Of a stretch of DNA of 64,000 nt, positions 52,129-61,527 are shown piece after piece. The notes beneath the pieces are model-generated. The model saw nothing but the letters and a program-made list of their open reading frames with translations. It did no database searches and had not been told where the DNA came from. Both the position numbers and the translations under genes were made by a program. This stretch comes from CAZAMB01 sp964501365 (GTDB lineage: Bacteria; Planctomycetota; Phycisphaerae; UBA1845), in the NCBI GenBank assembly GCA_964501365.1, contig CAZCST010000020.1, positions 186,001 through 250,000 of the forward strand, given 5' to 3'. Position 1 is the first letter of the stretch. Each line of letters starts with the position of its first letter.

Positions 52129-54642
52129 GTGAATAGCGTCACCAAAATCCTGCAAAATAGAGTTTCGTACTTACTGGCCGGACTCTTCGCTGCATTGGCA
52201 TCCGGCGGGTCAGCGCTGGCCCAGGAAAAGCCAGCAGCCGCAACCGGCGAATCGGGACTTCCGATTTCCATGTCCGGCTTTGAAGATCAAGGCGAATTTC
52301 ACCTATTCGTCAATGAAGATCAGATCGTCACCATGACATTTGACTGGCGCAAGGACGGATCGTTCGATGAGAAGTTCGTCCTGTCCATGGCCGGACAGAA
52401 GGTCGAAACCACGATGAAATTCAAGCCGGACGACAAGGGCCGCTTACTGCGCATTGACGCCAAGACGCCGCAAGGCGATCAGGTGTTCGAACGGGATGGC
52501 AGCACGATGACCTTCAAGTTCAAGGACAAAACCGCAACATTGACCATCAAACCCGAGTCGGTTCCGTTTGAGAACTTCTCTCCGGCATTAATCACTCTTG
52601 CGGTCCGTCGTTACAACCAGGCTGCCGGGGGAAAGCAGACGTTTCCAATCCTCATCCTCAATGGCCCGGTTGTCATGGATGGATCGTTGGAGCGAATGGA
52701 AACGTTGGAACGAACGGTTGACGGCAAGGACTTGAAACTCATCAAATACAAATACGGTCTGCCCGGCGTCGACCTGTTCTTTCTCGCCGACGAGGCCGGC
52801 AAAGTCTACCTTGGAGAAGTGCCGGCCCAGAAGGCGGCGTACGTGCGCAGCGGATTCGAATCACTCCGAGCGCCACAGGAATCCGATCCCAAACTTTCCA
52901 AGCCGGAATTTGAAGTCGTGGAGGATCGCGGAGCAAAGGTGCCGATGCGCGATGGAATCAATCTGTCTGCGGATGTGTTTCGTCCCAAGGCGGACGGCAA
53001 GTTTCCGGTCATCGTCATCCGGACGCCATACAAGAAGGAAATGAGCGAACTGCAGGGACGGTTCTACGCCCGGCGGGGTTACGTCACGGTCATACAGGAC
53101 GTTCGCGGCCGATTTGGGTCGCCCGGCGAGTGGGAGCCATTCGTCAACGAACCGAAGGACGGTTTTGACACCATCGAATGGGCCGCCGCACAGCCCTGGT
53201 CAACCGGCAAGGTTGGAATGATCGGCGCATCCTATGTCGGATGGGTGCAGTGGTGGGCGGCGCGCGAAAAACCGCCGCATTTGGTGACCATCATCCCGAA
53301 CGTCTCGCCTCCAGACGCGTTTTACAATTTTCCCTACGAGTACGGCACATACTTCATTCTCGGCGGCATCTGGTGGGCGGACATTCTGGCGACCGACGCG
53401 ACGGGCGATCTTACCGGGACGGCGATGAGCAAAATCGGCGACAAGAAATATGGCCAGCTCTTGAAGTCGCTGCCGGTCATTGATCTGGATGAAAAAGTGC
53501 TCGGCAAGAAGAATCCGTACTGGCGAAAGTGGATCGAGCATAATTCCGACGACGCCTACTGGGCGCAAACGAATTTTCTCGACCGGCTCGACAACGTGAA
53601 TATTCCCGTCTTTCATCAGTCCGGCTGGTTCGACGGAGACGGAATCGGAAGCAAGCTCAACTATTTGAAGATGCGATCGCACAGGCATCCCAATCAAAAA
53701 CTCGTGCTCGGTCCGTGGGGACACACCCCCACCGCACAGCGCCGCCTTGGCGACATTGATTTTGGACCCGAGGCCATCATTGACCTGCCGCGTGAGTACC
53801 TACGCTGGTTCGATCACTGGCTCAAGGGCGTGGACAACGGGATCGACCGCGAACCGCTCGTGAGTCTTTTTGTCATGGGCCCCAACAAGTGGCTGCATGG
53901 GAATGAATATCCATTGCCACAAACGCGATTAGAGAAGTGGTATCTGACCGGCGATGGCAAGGCGAACACTTCCAAGGGCGACGGCAAACTCACTCGCGAG
54001 ATTCCTCGCGCGGATTCGGCTCCCGATCGCTACACCTACGATCCGGGCGATCCGACGCCGAATCCTGATTATTTCGAGCAGAGTGAAGAAGAGGACGCAA
54101 AGGTTCAGGTTGTCGAAGAAAAGAAAAAGGAACGCGAGGCGTTCCACCAGAGTGTAACCGACGAGCGAAAGGACATCCTCGTGTACCAGACCGACCCGCT
54201 CCCGGAGGACCTGACCTTCGCCGGACCGATTTCAGCGACGCTCTATGCCGCTTCGTCGGCCAAGGACACCGATTGGTTCCTGCGGCTCCTGGAGGTAGAG
54301 GCCGACGGCAAAATCCACACGCTGGTCGAAGGCAAGATCCGGGCGAGATTCCGCAAATCGATGAAAACCGCGGAATTGCTCAAACCCGGCGAAGTGTACG
54401 AATATGCGCTGGACCTCTGGCAAACCGGCGCCACGATTTCCAAGGGCAGTCGCATGCGCGTGGAGGTGGCCTCCGCATCATTCCCGATATTTTCGCGTAA
54501 TTTGAACACCGGCGGCCACAACGAGATGGAAACTCAGTTCGTCCCCGCCGAGCAAACCATCTATCACGACGCCTCGCATCCATCGCATCTGCTTCTTCCG
54601 ATCATTCCGGAGGAAAAGAAGGCGGAGAAGAGCAACGGATAA
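52129..54642 (+). CDS. Secreted CocE/NonD-family hydrolase
   Basis: The 837-residue protein has a signal peptide (VSYLLAGLFAALASGGSALA) and about 270 residues of unassigned N-terminal domain. An X-Pro-dipeptidyl-peptidase/CocE hydrolase domain follows: MRDGINLSADVFRP, IQDVRGRFGSPGEW, and the nucleophile in GASYVGW. The C-terminal beta-sandwich is typical of the family. GTG at 52129 is the start because AAAGGAG lies seven bases before it and the signal peptide follows. Substrates may be acylated peptides or esters. Confidence 0.88.
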   Translation: MNSVTKILQNRVSYLLAGLFAALASGGSALAQEKPAAATGESGLPISMSGFEDQGEFHLFVNEDQIVTMTFDWRKDGSFDEKFVLSMAGQKVETTMKFKPDDKGRLLRIDAKTPQGDQVFERDGSTMTFKFKDKTATLTIKPESVPFENFSPALITLAVRRYNQAAGGKQTFPILILNGPVVMDGSLERMETLERTVDGKDLKLIKYKYGLPGVDLFFLADEAGKVYLGEVPAQKAAYVRSGFESLRAPQESDPKLSKPEFEVVEDRGAKVPMRDGINLSADVFRPKADGKFPVIVIRTPYKKEMSELQGRFYARRGYVTVIQDVRGRFGSPGEWEPFVNEPKDGFDTIEWAAAQPWSTGKVGMIGASYVGWVQWWAAREKPPHLVTIIPNVSPPDAFYNFPYEYGTYFILGGIWWADILATDATGDLTGTAMSKIGDKKYGQLLKSLPVIDLDEKVLGKKNPYWRKWIEHNSDDAYWAQTNFLDRLDNVNIPVFHQSGWFDGDGIGSKLNYLKMRSHRHPNQKLVLGPWGHTPTAQRRLGDIDFGPEAIIDLPREYLRWFDHWLKGVDNGIDREPLVSLFVMGPNKWLHGNEYPLPQTRLEKWYLTGDGKANTSKGDGKLTREIPRADSAPDRYTYDPGDPTPNPDYFEQSEEEDAKVQVVEEKKKEREAFHQSVTDERKDILVYQTDPLPEDLTFAGPISATLYAASSAKDTDWFLRLLEVEADGKIHTLVEGKIRARFRKSMKTAELLKPGEVYEYALDLWQTGATISKGSRMRVEVASASFPIFSRNLNTGGHNEMETQFVPAEQTIYHDASHPSHLLLPIIPEEKKAEKSNG

Positions 54643-54644
54643 TC

Positions 54645-55316
54645 TCAAGTGTCCTTCTTCAGTGTGGCGATCGCCCAGGTCGATGGGTCCGCGTACCACG
54701 AGAGATCGTCGCCCACGGTGAGAAACTGCTGGCCATGGTCGGCGTCTTCGAGCATGTAGTAAAAGCCCATGCGCGGGTGTTCGGCGGGATCGAAGCCAAC
54801 CAGACACTCGGCGGGAATCATTGCCTCCATTGTGTAGGCGGAACGCTCGACGTTTGAGGCTACGTGGAGTGCTTGCGCGGAGACGGGCGGCGGCTCTTCG
54901 CGAGCGCGCTGGAATTTTCCGAGGCCGGCCACCGCTGATGGGCGATTTTCGATTTTCGATTGCGGATTGCTGGTTGGCATAAAGAAGAACTGCTGGCAGA
55001 AGCGCGTGGCGCGTTTGTTGTCCGGCGACGGGCGGGTATCGGTGCAAATTCGCAGGTTGTCGCCCTTCCAGTAATTTGCCGGGTCGCAGCGGAGGGAGGT
55101 CCGTTTGCTGGTGACGCTGCAGGCGATGCAGATACCGGCTTCGTTCCAACAGGCCCAGACGGCGGCGTATTCTTTGCGGCCGTCGAGTGCCCCAAGCGCC
55201 GGGAGCAATTCGGCGTCGCTCCAGCCGGTGAGGAGGCCATCGAGCGGCGGAAGTTTGGCGCGATATCGCAAAGGAAACTCAAAGGCAAACAGCGAGCGAT
55301 TCGGAATAAGCGTCAT
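54645..55316 (-). CDS. CBM9-like protein with in-frame repeat
   Basis: The 223-residue protein resembles carbohydrate-binding family 9-like domains: LPPLDGLLTGWSDAELLP, then YAAVWACWNEAGICIACSV, WKGDNLRICTDTRP, YTMEAMIPAECLVGFDPAEHPRMG-type end (cut here). A short stretch in the middle (NPQSKIENR) is encoded by the GATTTTCGATT repeat at 54,941-54,972, an in-frame insertion. It converges on the CocE-like gene, which ends at 54642. Carbohydrate binding is inferred from the family. Confidence 0.75.
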   Translation of the reverse strand: MTLIPNRSLFAFEFPLRYRAKLPPLDGLLTGWSDAELLPALGALDGRKEYAAVWACWNEAGICIACSVTSKRTSLRCDPANYWKGDNLRICTDTRPSPDNKRATRFCQQFFFMPTSNPQSKIENRPSAVAGLGKFQRAREEPPPVSAQALHVASNVERSAYTMEAMIPAECLVGFDPAEHPRMGFYYMLEDADHGQQFLTVGDDLSWYADPSTWAIATLKKDT

Positions 55317-55398
55317 GACAAGTCTTATATTTCAATCCTTCTACTGGAGCGAGTGGGTGAATTGCCCCCCGGTGTAACGGGCGGTACGTTCTTGGACT

Positions 55399-55863
55399 AT
55401 GCTGCTTTCGGGCCGGAGAGTTTCGCGATTAACTTGGGCAGGCTTTGCGGCATCGATCATCATTTTTGCGATCCTGCTGCCCAGCAGATGGTGGCTTTTC
55501 GGATGGGTCGGTCCGAAGTTTTGGATATTCGCCGAAAGAGGCGAACTCACGATTCAATACTTCACAAACCTCACGGCTGTAAAAAGTGGATATTGGTGGT
55601 CATTTCGAATTCTCGATGCTGGATTCAATTTCGGCTGGTTCGAAGTCTATCAGTCACAGGCGGACTACCAGATGATCATCCCATTATGGATTCCTTTGGT
55701 AACTATTTTTTTTCTTTCCTGCATCGGGTGGCTCCTAGCCATTCGCATTCGACCGGGTTGTTGCACAAGGTGTGGATACAGCCTCAGGGGCAATGTGTCG
55801 GGTAAGTGTCCAGAATGCGGTAATACGATTGAAAGTTCGACCCAGAGGTTGGACGTCAACTGA
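55399..55863 (+). CDS. Membrane protein with planctomycete zinc ribbon
   Basis: The 154-residue protein has two membrane segments (about residues 13-32 and 94-115). The C-terminal zinc ribbon reads CTRCGYSLRGN with a following CPECG, which is a hallmark of planctomycete small membrane proteins. Start at the ATG 55399. Its function is unknown. The gene stands alone between two minus-strand genes. Confidence 0.75.
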   Translation: MLLSGRRVSRLTWAGFAASIIIFAILLPSRWWLFGWVGPKFWIFAERGELTIQYFTNLTAVKSGYWWSFRILDAGFNFGWFEVYQSQADYQMIIPLWIPLVTIFFLSCIGWLLAIRIRPGCCTRCGYSLRGNVSGKCPECGNTIESSTQRLDVN

Positions 55864-55887
55864 TCATGACGGCGGGTAATGATTGGC

Positions 55888-56511
55888 TTAAGTCGTCGGC
55901 TGGCTTTTTTGCAATTCGACGAAGCGGTAAGTCAGTCGGCGGTGGGCCTCGACCAAGTCGCGGCAAACCAGTTCCACGCGGCGATTGATGTCGCGGCGCT
56001 CGCGGACGACGCGGCGAACGAGCTGACGCATTTTGCGATATTTTTCAGCCAGCAGGCCAAATTGCTCCTTTTCCCACATGGCCCGCTGCGCCAAGTCGAG
56101 CAGTTCATCCGCCCTAACTGGTTTCAGAATGACGTTGCAGCCGGCACCCATGAAATAACCGCTCGTTTCGCGTGAAGCCTGTACAAATTTCGCGAGGTTC
56201 TTTTCGCTGCATATGCAGAGAAGCGCCGGCTTCGAACCTGCAATCGTCCGGAGCGTTGCGGTCATATCGGACAGGTCGTCAACGTCGAGAATCACCAGGC
56301 TGTGATCGTCGAGTCGCTTCAGCTCATTTGCCGGACTGAATTGGGAATCACAGATAATCTGGAATTCAGGATGCTGAGACAGCGCGTTGCAAACTCGATC
56401 GAGGGACGCATCGTCGCGGGATGCAACCAATATATTTCTTACCTTGTCGGCGGCCGGCCGGGCAGCTCGATGGTTACTGTCGTCCCTTCGCCCAGTTTTG
56501 AATCGATCCAA
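55888..56511 (-). CDS. Receiver-like protein with coiled-coil tail
   Basis: The 207-residue protein contains a receiver-like domain (NILVASRDDASLDRVCNALS, SLVILDVDD, NVILKPVRADELL) with an Asp at the phospho-acceptor position and the conserved Lys. The acidic pocket after the first strand is reduced (SRDD). A C-terminal helix of about 60 residues (EKEQFGLLAEKYRKM, RRDINRRVELVCRDL) may dimerise. It overlaps the HDOD-kinase gene by 73 bases, so the two are a unit. Confidence 0.75.
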   Translation of the reverse strand: MDRFKTGRRDDSNHRAARPAADKVRNILVASRDDASLDRVCNALSQHPEFQIICDSQFSPANELKRLDDHSLVILDVDDLSDMTATLRTIAGSKPALLCICSEKNLAKFVQASRETSGYFMGAGCNVILKPVRADELLDLAQRAMWEKEQFGLLAEKYRKMRQLVRRVVRERRDINRRVELVCRDLVEAHRRLTYRFVELQKSQPTT

Positions 56512-58664
56512 AGTCGTCCGCCGTTGATCTCCGCGAGCCGGTACGCCCGCGTCAGACCCATGCCCCGCCCGCGCCCAGCCGGGCGGTGCGAGAAGAACGG
56601 ATCGAATGCGTGTTCGAGAACGTCCGGAGCCATCCCCGGGCCGCTGTCTCGTACGACGATCCGCACCGACTCATCGGACGGCTGCGACACTGAGTTAATT
56701 AGCACGCGGTCCTTCGCCGAAGTGCAGGCCTGCATGGCATTCTCCAACACGGCGGAAAGCAATTCCTGAAGCTGGTCTGCGTCGGCAAAAACCGTCAACT
56801 CTGAACTGATCGAAACGGCTTCTACTTGTGCCTTTGACTGCGTGGAGGGCTGTTTCCAGCGTTGCAATGCTGTCCGAATGACCTGTTGCACAGGCTGGAC
56901 CTTTGCATTGGGCGGATCGGGCTTGGCGAACTTCATGAGGTCGAGCACGATTTGCGAGGCCTTTTTTGCCTGCTCGACAACAATCTCCATGGCGCGCCGC
57001 CGTTCAGGCTCGACGGAAATATCCAGCTCCATCTGAGCACGGCCGGAGATCACGGCCAGTGGATTGTTCAATTCGTGGGCGGCGCCGGCGGCCATCTCCC
57101 CCACCATCGAAATCGATCGCATCCGGACCAACTGCGATTCGGCTTCCCGGCATCGCCGGTTCAGGTCCAGGAGTTCCTGGGTCATGGCGTCGGAGTCGGA
57201 CCGCGAGCCGGCCCAGGCAATTGCCAGGCCGATGGTGCGTGTAAGCAGAGTCCAATCAGAATCCCTGGATTGGGAGGAGCCTGTGCGCAGGGAATTGCAA
57301 GCGAGCAACGCCCCCGCTTCAAATCCGTTGGCTTCAATGGGAATGAAGCGAAGTCCGTGCGGGGCAGACTGCTGGGTCACTTTTCGCCAGATAAAATCGG
57401 ATTCGGGCGAATCGGAACCTGCGACGTTGTTCTCAATAACCGCCGCCCGTCGCAATTTCTCGGTTTGGTCAAAAAACCCGGCGTGAACCAGACGACTGGA
57501 AGGCCTGCCGACGTACACCGTGGCGGCGTGGGCTTGGAAGAGTCCGGCCAGCGATTCCGCAGCCGCGGCACAAACATCGCCCACGGGATCGTTTTCGTTT
57601 ACCAGCGAGGTGAACCGCCCAACCGCTTCCAAACACGCGAGCTGGGATGCGAGTCGCTCGTTCTCAGCAGCGAGCCGCGAGTTGGCCTGCGTCAATCGCT
57701 GTTGCACTTCGAGGTCAACATTCGTGGAATGAGTTTCAGACGCCGGCTCCTCAAGCCCAAGAACTTCACGAATCGGCTTCATCCGCTCGGGCAACTGTTG
57801 AATGACGTGCTCGATGGCGTCGTTGGGCAGCCCAAGCGACTTGGCCAGCTCCTCAACGGAATCGACATGGCTGTAGCCGGAAAAACCGATGCTCAACCGG
57901 CGGACGAGGTTGTCGGCCAGATGGATCAAACGCACCATGCGCGAATGAGTCACCGTGGAAGGCAGGTCGTCAGGGTTCTGATGGTGCAGCCAGACACATT
58001 CCTGAATGGCCTGTGGCAACTGCCAGCGCATGGTGAGTCGCTTGCCGGCGACCGTGTGATCGAGGCCGAAGATTTCCGATTCGATTTCGCTGATGCAGGC
58101 GTGGCGACGTGCGGCATAGTCGGCGGCCTTGGCGTAGCTCTTGGGAAGGCACACGTCGAGCGCGATCTTGCCTATGTCGTGGAGGAGCCCGCAGACAAAC
58201 GCCTCACCGGCGAGTTCCTTGCCGCCGACGCGCATCGCAATGAGCTCCGCGGCGCAGGCGACGCCCAGGCTGTGCTCCCAGAGTCCGGCACGAATTCTCG
58301 ATTCCGCATCATCGCCATGCTTGAGCGAAAGAGTCTCGAAGAACTGACTCGACAGTGCGGCGTTTCGGACCGTGCGCATGCCCAGAAGCGTCACCGCCTT
58401 GGTGACGGTCATGGATTGCGTACGGACGCCCAGATCAGCCCGGCGCACAAGCCGGAGAATTCCGGCAGTCAGGGCAGCATCGGATTCGATGATGGCGATG
58501 ACGTCGCGGGCCGAACTATCCTCGGACGTGGTAACCGTAATGAGACGGGCAACCACGCCGGGAAGCGCGGGCAGCCGGTCAAGGTGATTGAGTATGAGTT
58601 CGACACGCTGGCGCGCGGGCGTTGCGTCCGGACGCACCGTTGGTTGCGATGTTGCCACCGTCAT
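56439..58664 (-). CDS. HDOD-GAF-histidine kinase hybrid
   Basis: The 741-residue protein has an N-terminal HDOD domain (residues about 20-230: LPALPGVVARLI, IIESDAALTAGILRLV, GLLHDIGKIALDV). A coiled coil and a GAF-like region (about 330-490) follow, then a histidine kinase. The H-box is AAHELNNPLAVISGRAQ and the catalytic ATPase has FADADQLQELLSAVLENAMQ, then VRDSGPGMAPDV and GRGMGLTRAYRL. HDOD links second-messenger or stress signals to phosphorelay. It lies between two receiver genes. Confidence 0.88.
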   Translation of the reverse strand: MTVATSQPTVRPDATPARQRVELILNHLDRLPALPGVVARLITVTTSEDSSARDVIAIIESDAALTAGILRLVRRADLGVRTQSMTVTKAVTLLGMRTVRNAALSSQFFETLSLKHGDDAESRIRAGLWEHSLGVACAAELIAMRVGGKELAGEAFVCGLLHDIGKIALDVCLPKSYAKAADYAARRHACISEIESEIFGLDHTVAGKRLTMRWQLPQAIQECVWLHHQNPDDLPSTVTHSRMVRLIHLADNLVRRLSIGFSGYSHVDSVEELAKSLGLPNDAIEHVIQQLPERMKPIREVLGLEEPASETHSTNVDLEVQQRLTQANSRLAAENERLASQLACLEAVGRFTSLVNENDPVGDVCAAAAESLAGLFQAHAATVYVGRPSSRLVHAGFFDQTEKLRRAAVIENNVAGSDSPESDFIWRKVTQQSAPHGLRFIPIEANGFEAGALLACNSLRTGSSQSRDSDWTLLTRTIGLAIAWAGSRSDSDAMTQELLDLNRRCREAESQLVRMRSISMVGEMAAGAAHELNNPLAVISGRAQMELDISVEPERRRAMEIVVEQAKKASQIVLDLMKFAKPDPPNAKVQPVQQVIRTALQRWKQPSTQSKAQVEAVSISSELTVFADADQLQELLSAVLENAMQACTSAKDRVLINSVSQPSDESVRIVVRDSGPGMAPDVLEHAFDPFFSHRPAGRGRGMGLTRAYRLAEINGGRLWIDSKLGEGTTVTIELPGRPPTR

Positions 58665-58802
58665 ATTGCCTCCCGCAAATCCGGCGGCGATCCGAATGGA
58701 AGGAACTTAACGTCTGCATTGGCACGTTCTGGCGGCATTTCGCCGGACCGTAACGGGCATGGCCTGCAAACGATGGCAGACCATCCCGCTCACCATTATT
58801 TG

Positions 58803-59384
58803 TCAGGCGACCTTCACCATATCGGCGATTCGATTGATCACCAGGTTAATGTCAAACGGCTTGCGAATGAATTCATCCGCGCCGGCGGCCTTCAACTCCG
58901 CCACCTCATCCGGATCGGCCACACCGCTAATGATGATGATCTGCATGTGCTTGTATCCGGGGTTATCGCGTATGGTCCTGCAAACGGCCGTCCCATTGAT
59001 ATCGGGCAGCTTGAAATCGAGCAAAATGACGTCGGGACGGAATTGTTCGGTCAGGATTCCGGCGTCATACCCCGTCGAGGCCGTTTCAACTTCAAACCGG
59101 CCGTCACGTTCCAATAACTCGGTGAACATTTCAACAATGGCTTCGTCGTCGTCCACCACCAGAACGCGCTTCTTACCGGTCTCTAGCTGATCCATCGGGA
59201 TCTGGTTGTTCTTCATGAACGCAACCAGGGAGTCCCTTGGGATGCGGCGGAACCGCGAACCGGGAACGCGAAAACCCTGCAAACGTCCGCTATCAAAGCA
59301 GCGGATGACCGTTTGCTGGCTTACTTTGCAAATCTGAGCCACCTCACCGGTGGTGAAAACACGCTTAAACTGACCATCAGCCAT
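58803..59384 (-). CDS. HTH-receiver protein with reversed domain order
   Basis: The 193-residue protein begins with an excisionase/MerR-like helix-turn-helix (FTTGEVAQICKVSQQTVIRC, then GRLQGFRVPGSRFRRIPRDS). A receiver domain follows (residues about 72-190: VLVVDDDEAIVEMF, phospho-acceptor Asp in VILLDFKLPDING, FIRKPFD). Typical response regulators place the receiver first. It is the first gene of the signalling cluster and a likely partner of the downstream HDOD-kinase. Confidence 0.85.
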   Translation of the reverse strand: MADGQFKRVFTTGEVAQICKVSQQTVIRCFDSGRLQGFRVPGSRFRRIPRDSLVAFMKNNQIPMDQLETGKKRVLVVDDDEAIVEMFTELLERDGRFEVETASTGYDAGILTEQFRPDVILLDFKLPDINGTAVCRTIRDNPGYKHMQIIIISGVADPDEVAELKAAGADEFIRKPFDINLVINRIADMVKVA

Positions 59385-59696
59385 GACACTCCTCCCGTCG
59401 GCATCCTGCCGCCCTGTACCCGTACATTGTCCATCTATCCCAAATATCCTATACGATACAGGTATGAATGTTCATCGTCAATAACAAAAGAAAAAACGGA
59501 CTTAGGCGGCTTCCTTACACAGAAAACGCCGATTTCATGTTGTGTAATCTCGGTCAATTGGGCTGATTTTGTCCAGCGTGGTTTTGATATTCCCGGACGG
59601 CAAGGGTTGCCATGACGATGCTTGCCAGCCGCCGCAAGCTAACTACCAGGAGGCCCTACGATCCTTGTTGGTCAACTTCTTAGAGCATGTAACGGC
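59385..59696. other. Intergenic region, nothing recognised
   Basis: About 310 bases, AT-richer than the genes around, probably promoter DNA for the signalling cluster on the minus strand. No gene or RNA is recognised. Confidence 0.4.
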
Positions 59697-59939
59697 TTAG
59701 GCTGCGATCAGGGCGTCGATGAGCCGCTCGTCTTCGATGCCCAGGGCACGAAGAGCATCTCGCTTTTCGTCGTCGGAGAGACTGGGGTCGGAAGTGATAT
59801 TGCTTACGTCATCGAGCGATATGACCTCGCCATTTGAGTTGGTCAGCGCGTCGGGGAATTCCGTCGTGGGCGGCACGCCGCAACCGCTCAACAAGAGAGC
59901 GACGACAGATACGGGCAATAATGAGGCTTGGTTTCGCAT
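59697..59939 (-). CDS. Small lipoprotein
   Basis: The 80-residue protein has a lipoprotein signal with LLLSGC and an acidic mature part (DDVSNITSDPSLSDDEKRDA, ALGIEDERLIDAL). ATG at 59939 gives a normal signal peptide. It follows the pseudopilin operon by about 50 bases on the same strand and may belong to it. Function unknown. Confidence 0.72.
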   Translation of the reverse strand: MRNQASLLPVSVVALLLSGCGVPPTTEFPDALTNSNGEVISLDDVSNITSDPSLSDDEKRDALRALGIEDERLIDALIAA

Positions 59940-59985
59940 GTCGAAAATGGTAACGGACGAGCGGACCGGCGGCAACGCGGCCTGA

Positions 59986-61527
59986 TCACCCCGGCGGGGT
60001 CATGCTGATCGTCCGAACGTCGATCCCCACGACCGGCGATTTGTCGTCGAAAACGACGGTGGTTGGTGTCGGACGTTCTGCGATGGGCGGCGGGTAGACC
60101 CACACCGTTCGAAGCGTTTCGTGAGGATCGACTTGTGCATTCGGAACTGGAAGTTGATCAGCGTCGCTCTCGTCAAGGTCTTGCGGCAACACTTCCCGAT
60201 CCAGCGCCAAGAATGCGACTTCGTTTGTGTTCGTCCTACGGCGCGAAACGTGGTACACCCGCCCGGTAATCTCGTCCACAAAACGCGTACCAACGGGAAA
60301 CATCCCAGCAATCATCAGATTTTCGGCGGGACTTGCAATTGACTTAGTAGCAGGCACTTGAACCTCGGTGGGGATCCCCGTCGAAGGCACCCCGAAAACC
60401 AGCGCGGGAAACTCAACTTGCACACGCCACGCCACAGGCAACGAAACATCCGTAGATTCAATTTGGGCAAGCGGCTTAAATGCAATGGATCGATCGGTTA
60501 GACTTGGGAGAGCCGCCGGATCGTTACTGACCTGCAACGCATAGCGGCTGGTTGATTGAGGACGCTTCAACGTAACAATGTAAAAGTCAAATACGCGCGT
60601 CGTTCCGACTGCGGCGGCGGCTTGGGACGCGATCAGCTTGCTGTCCGCAACTGAAAGTTGCACCGGCGGAGATACGGGAGGACCGACAATGGATCGTAGG
60701 CGGTGCAAAGCAGCCCACGCATAGCGGTGACCTCCGAATTTCTCAAGCCACGCGGCAAACGCAATAGTCGTCGTATCGGCGGGTGGAGCCTCCAAGGGTG
60801 GATACATTCGCGTCCCGAGCGAAACTTGGGGCGAATAAAACGAACGTGCACAAAACTGCGCTCCGTCGATAACGCCATTGGTGAGTTGCGACGACTCTGC
60901 ACAAAAAGGCCAATATCCTGACCCTGATACTGGTTGAAAATCATCCCGACACTTGGCAGGTGATTGATCGGTGTCGCATATTTCCGGCATGCGCTCGATA
61001 CGGAAGGGTTTTTCCGGGACAACCACAGACGTCCCCGCCACGAAGTTTTCCATGTGCAGAGCGTGGACGCGCGTGTCTGAGGTGAGCAACACCGACCAAT
61101 GTTTGAAGCACAAGCTCGGCGGATTGCAATCCAACACGGAATCTAGCATCGGATCATAAAACAGATCACCAGCAATACTGCCCGACGCTAACAAGAATTT
61201 GCCCGTGGCGTTGCCGTCTTTGTCGTTATAGGGCGTGAAGACACTCCCGGATGCCTGAAGCGTGTCGGTCAAGGTCGTGGCCGCGCTTTGGGAGACGACT
61301 CGCTGCGTGGTGTATTCGGTCAGCGTGCGGGCGCGAGTCCAGGCCACCGGAAACATCGTGGCCGTCATGACCAGACCAAGGCCGAGGATCACGATGGCGA
61401 TCATCATTTCGATAAGGGAGAAGGCGCTTCGTGAAGCGAAAAGATTGAGGTGAGAAGATTGAAGTGAGGAATCCTTCCTCTCCTTCTCTCTTCTAACGTC
61501 TATCTTCAGACTTTGCATGATGCTCAT
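59986..61527 (-). CDS. Prepilin-type pseudopilin, long form
   Basis: The 513-residue protein has a prepilin N-terminus: a basic leader, the cleavage-type motif AFSLIEMMIAIVILGLGLVM with Glu at mature position 5, and a hydrophobic helix. The rest is a large periplasmic domain. Its leader is longer than typical (about 34 residues). ATG overlaps the preceding stop by four bases. It is probably a minor pseudopilin of a type II secretion or type IV pilus-like machine. Confidence 0.85.
   Translation of the reverse strand: MSIMQSLKIDVRREKERKDSSLQSSHLNLFASRSAFSLIEMMIAIVILGLGLVMTATMFPVAWTRARTLTEYTTQRVVSQSAATTLTDTLQASGSVFTPYNDKDGNATGKFLLASGSIAGDLFYDPMLDSVLDCNPPSLCFKHWSVLLTSDTRVHALHMENFVAGTSVVVPEKPFRIERMPEICDTDQSPAKCRDDFQPVSGSGYWPFCAESSQLTNGVIDGAQFCARSFYSPQVSLGTRMYPPLEAPPADTTTIAFAAWLEKFGGHRYAWAALHRLRSIVGPPVSPPVQLSVADSKLIASQAAAAVGTTRVFDFYIVTLKRPQSTSRYALQVSNDPAALPSLTDRSIAFKPLAQIESTDVSLPVAWRVQVEFPALVFGVPSTGIPTEVQVPATKSIASPAENLMIAGMFPVGTRFVDEITGRVYHVSRRRTNTNEVAFLALDREVLPQDLDESDADQLPVPNAQVDPHETLRTVWVYPPPIAERPTPTTVVFDDKSPVVGIDVRTISMTPPG

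Noticed and set aside
56862..59117. 751-codon plus-strand frame opposite the HDOD-kinase gene
   Set aside because: It is antisense to a protein with intact HDOD and kinase motifs, and its own translation shows no family pattern.
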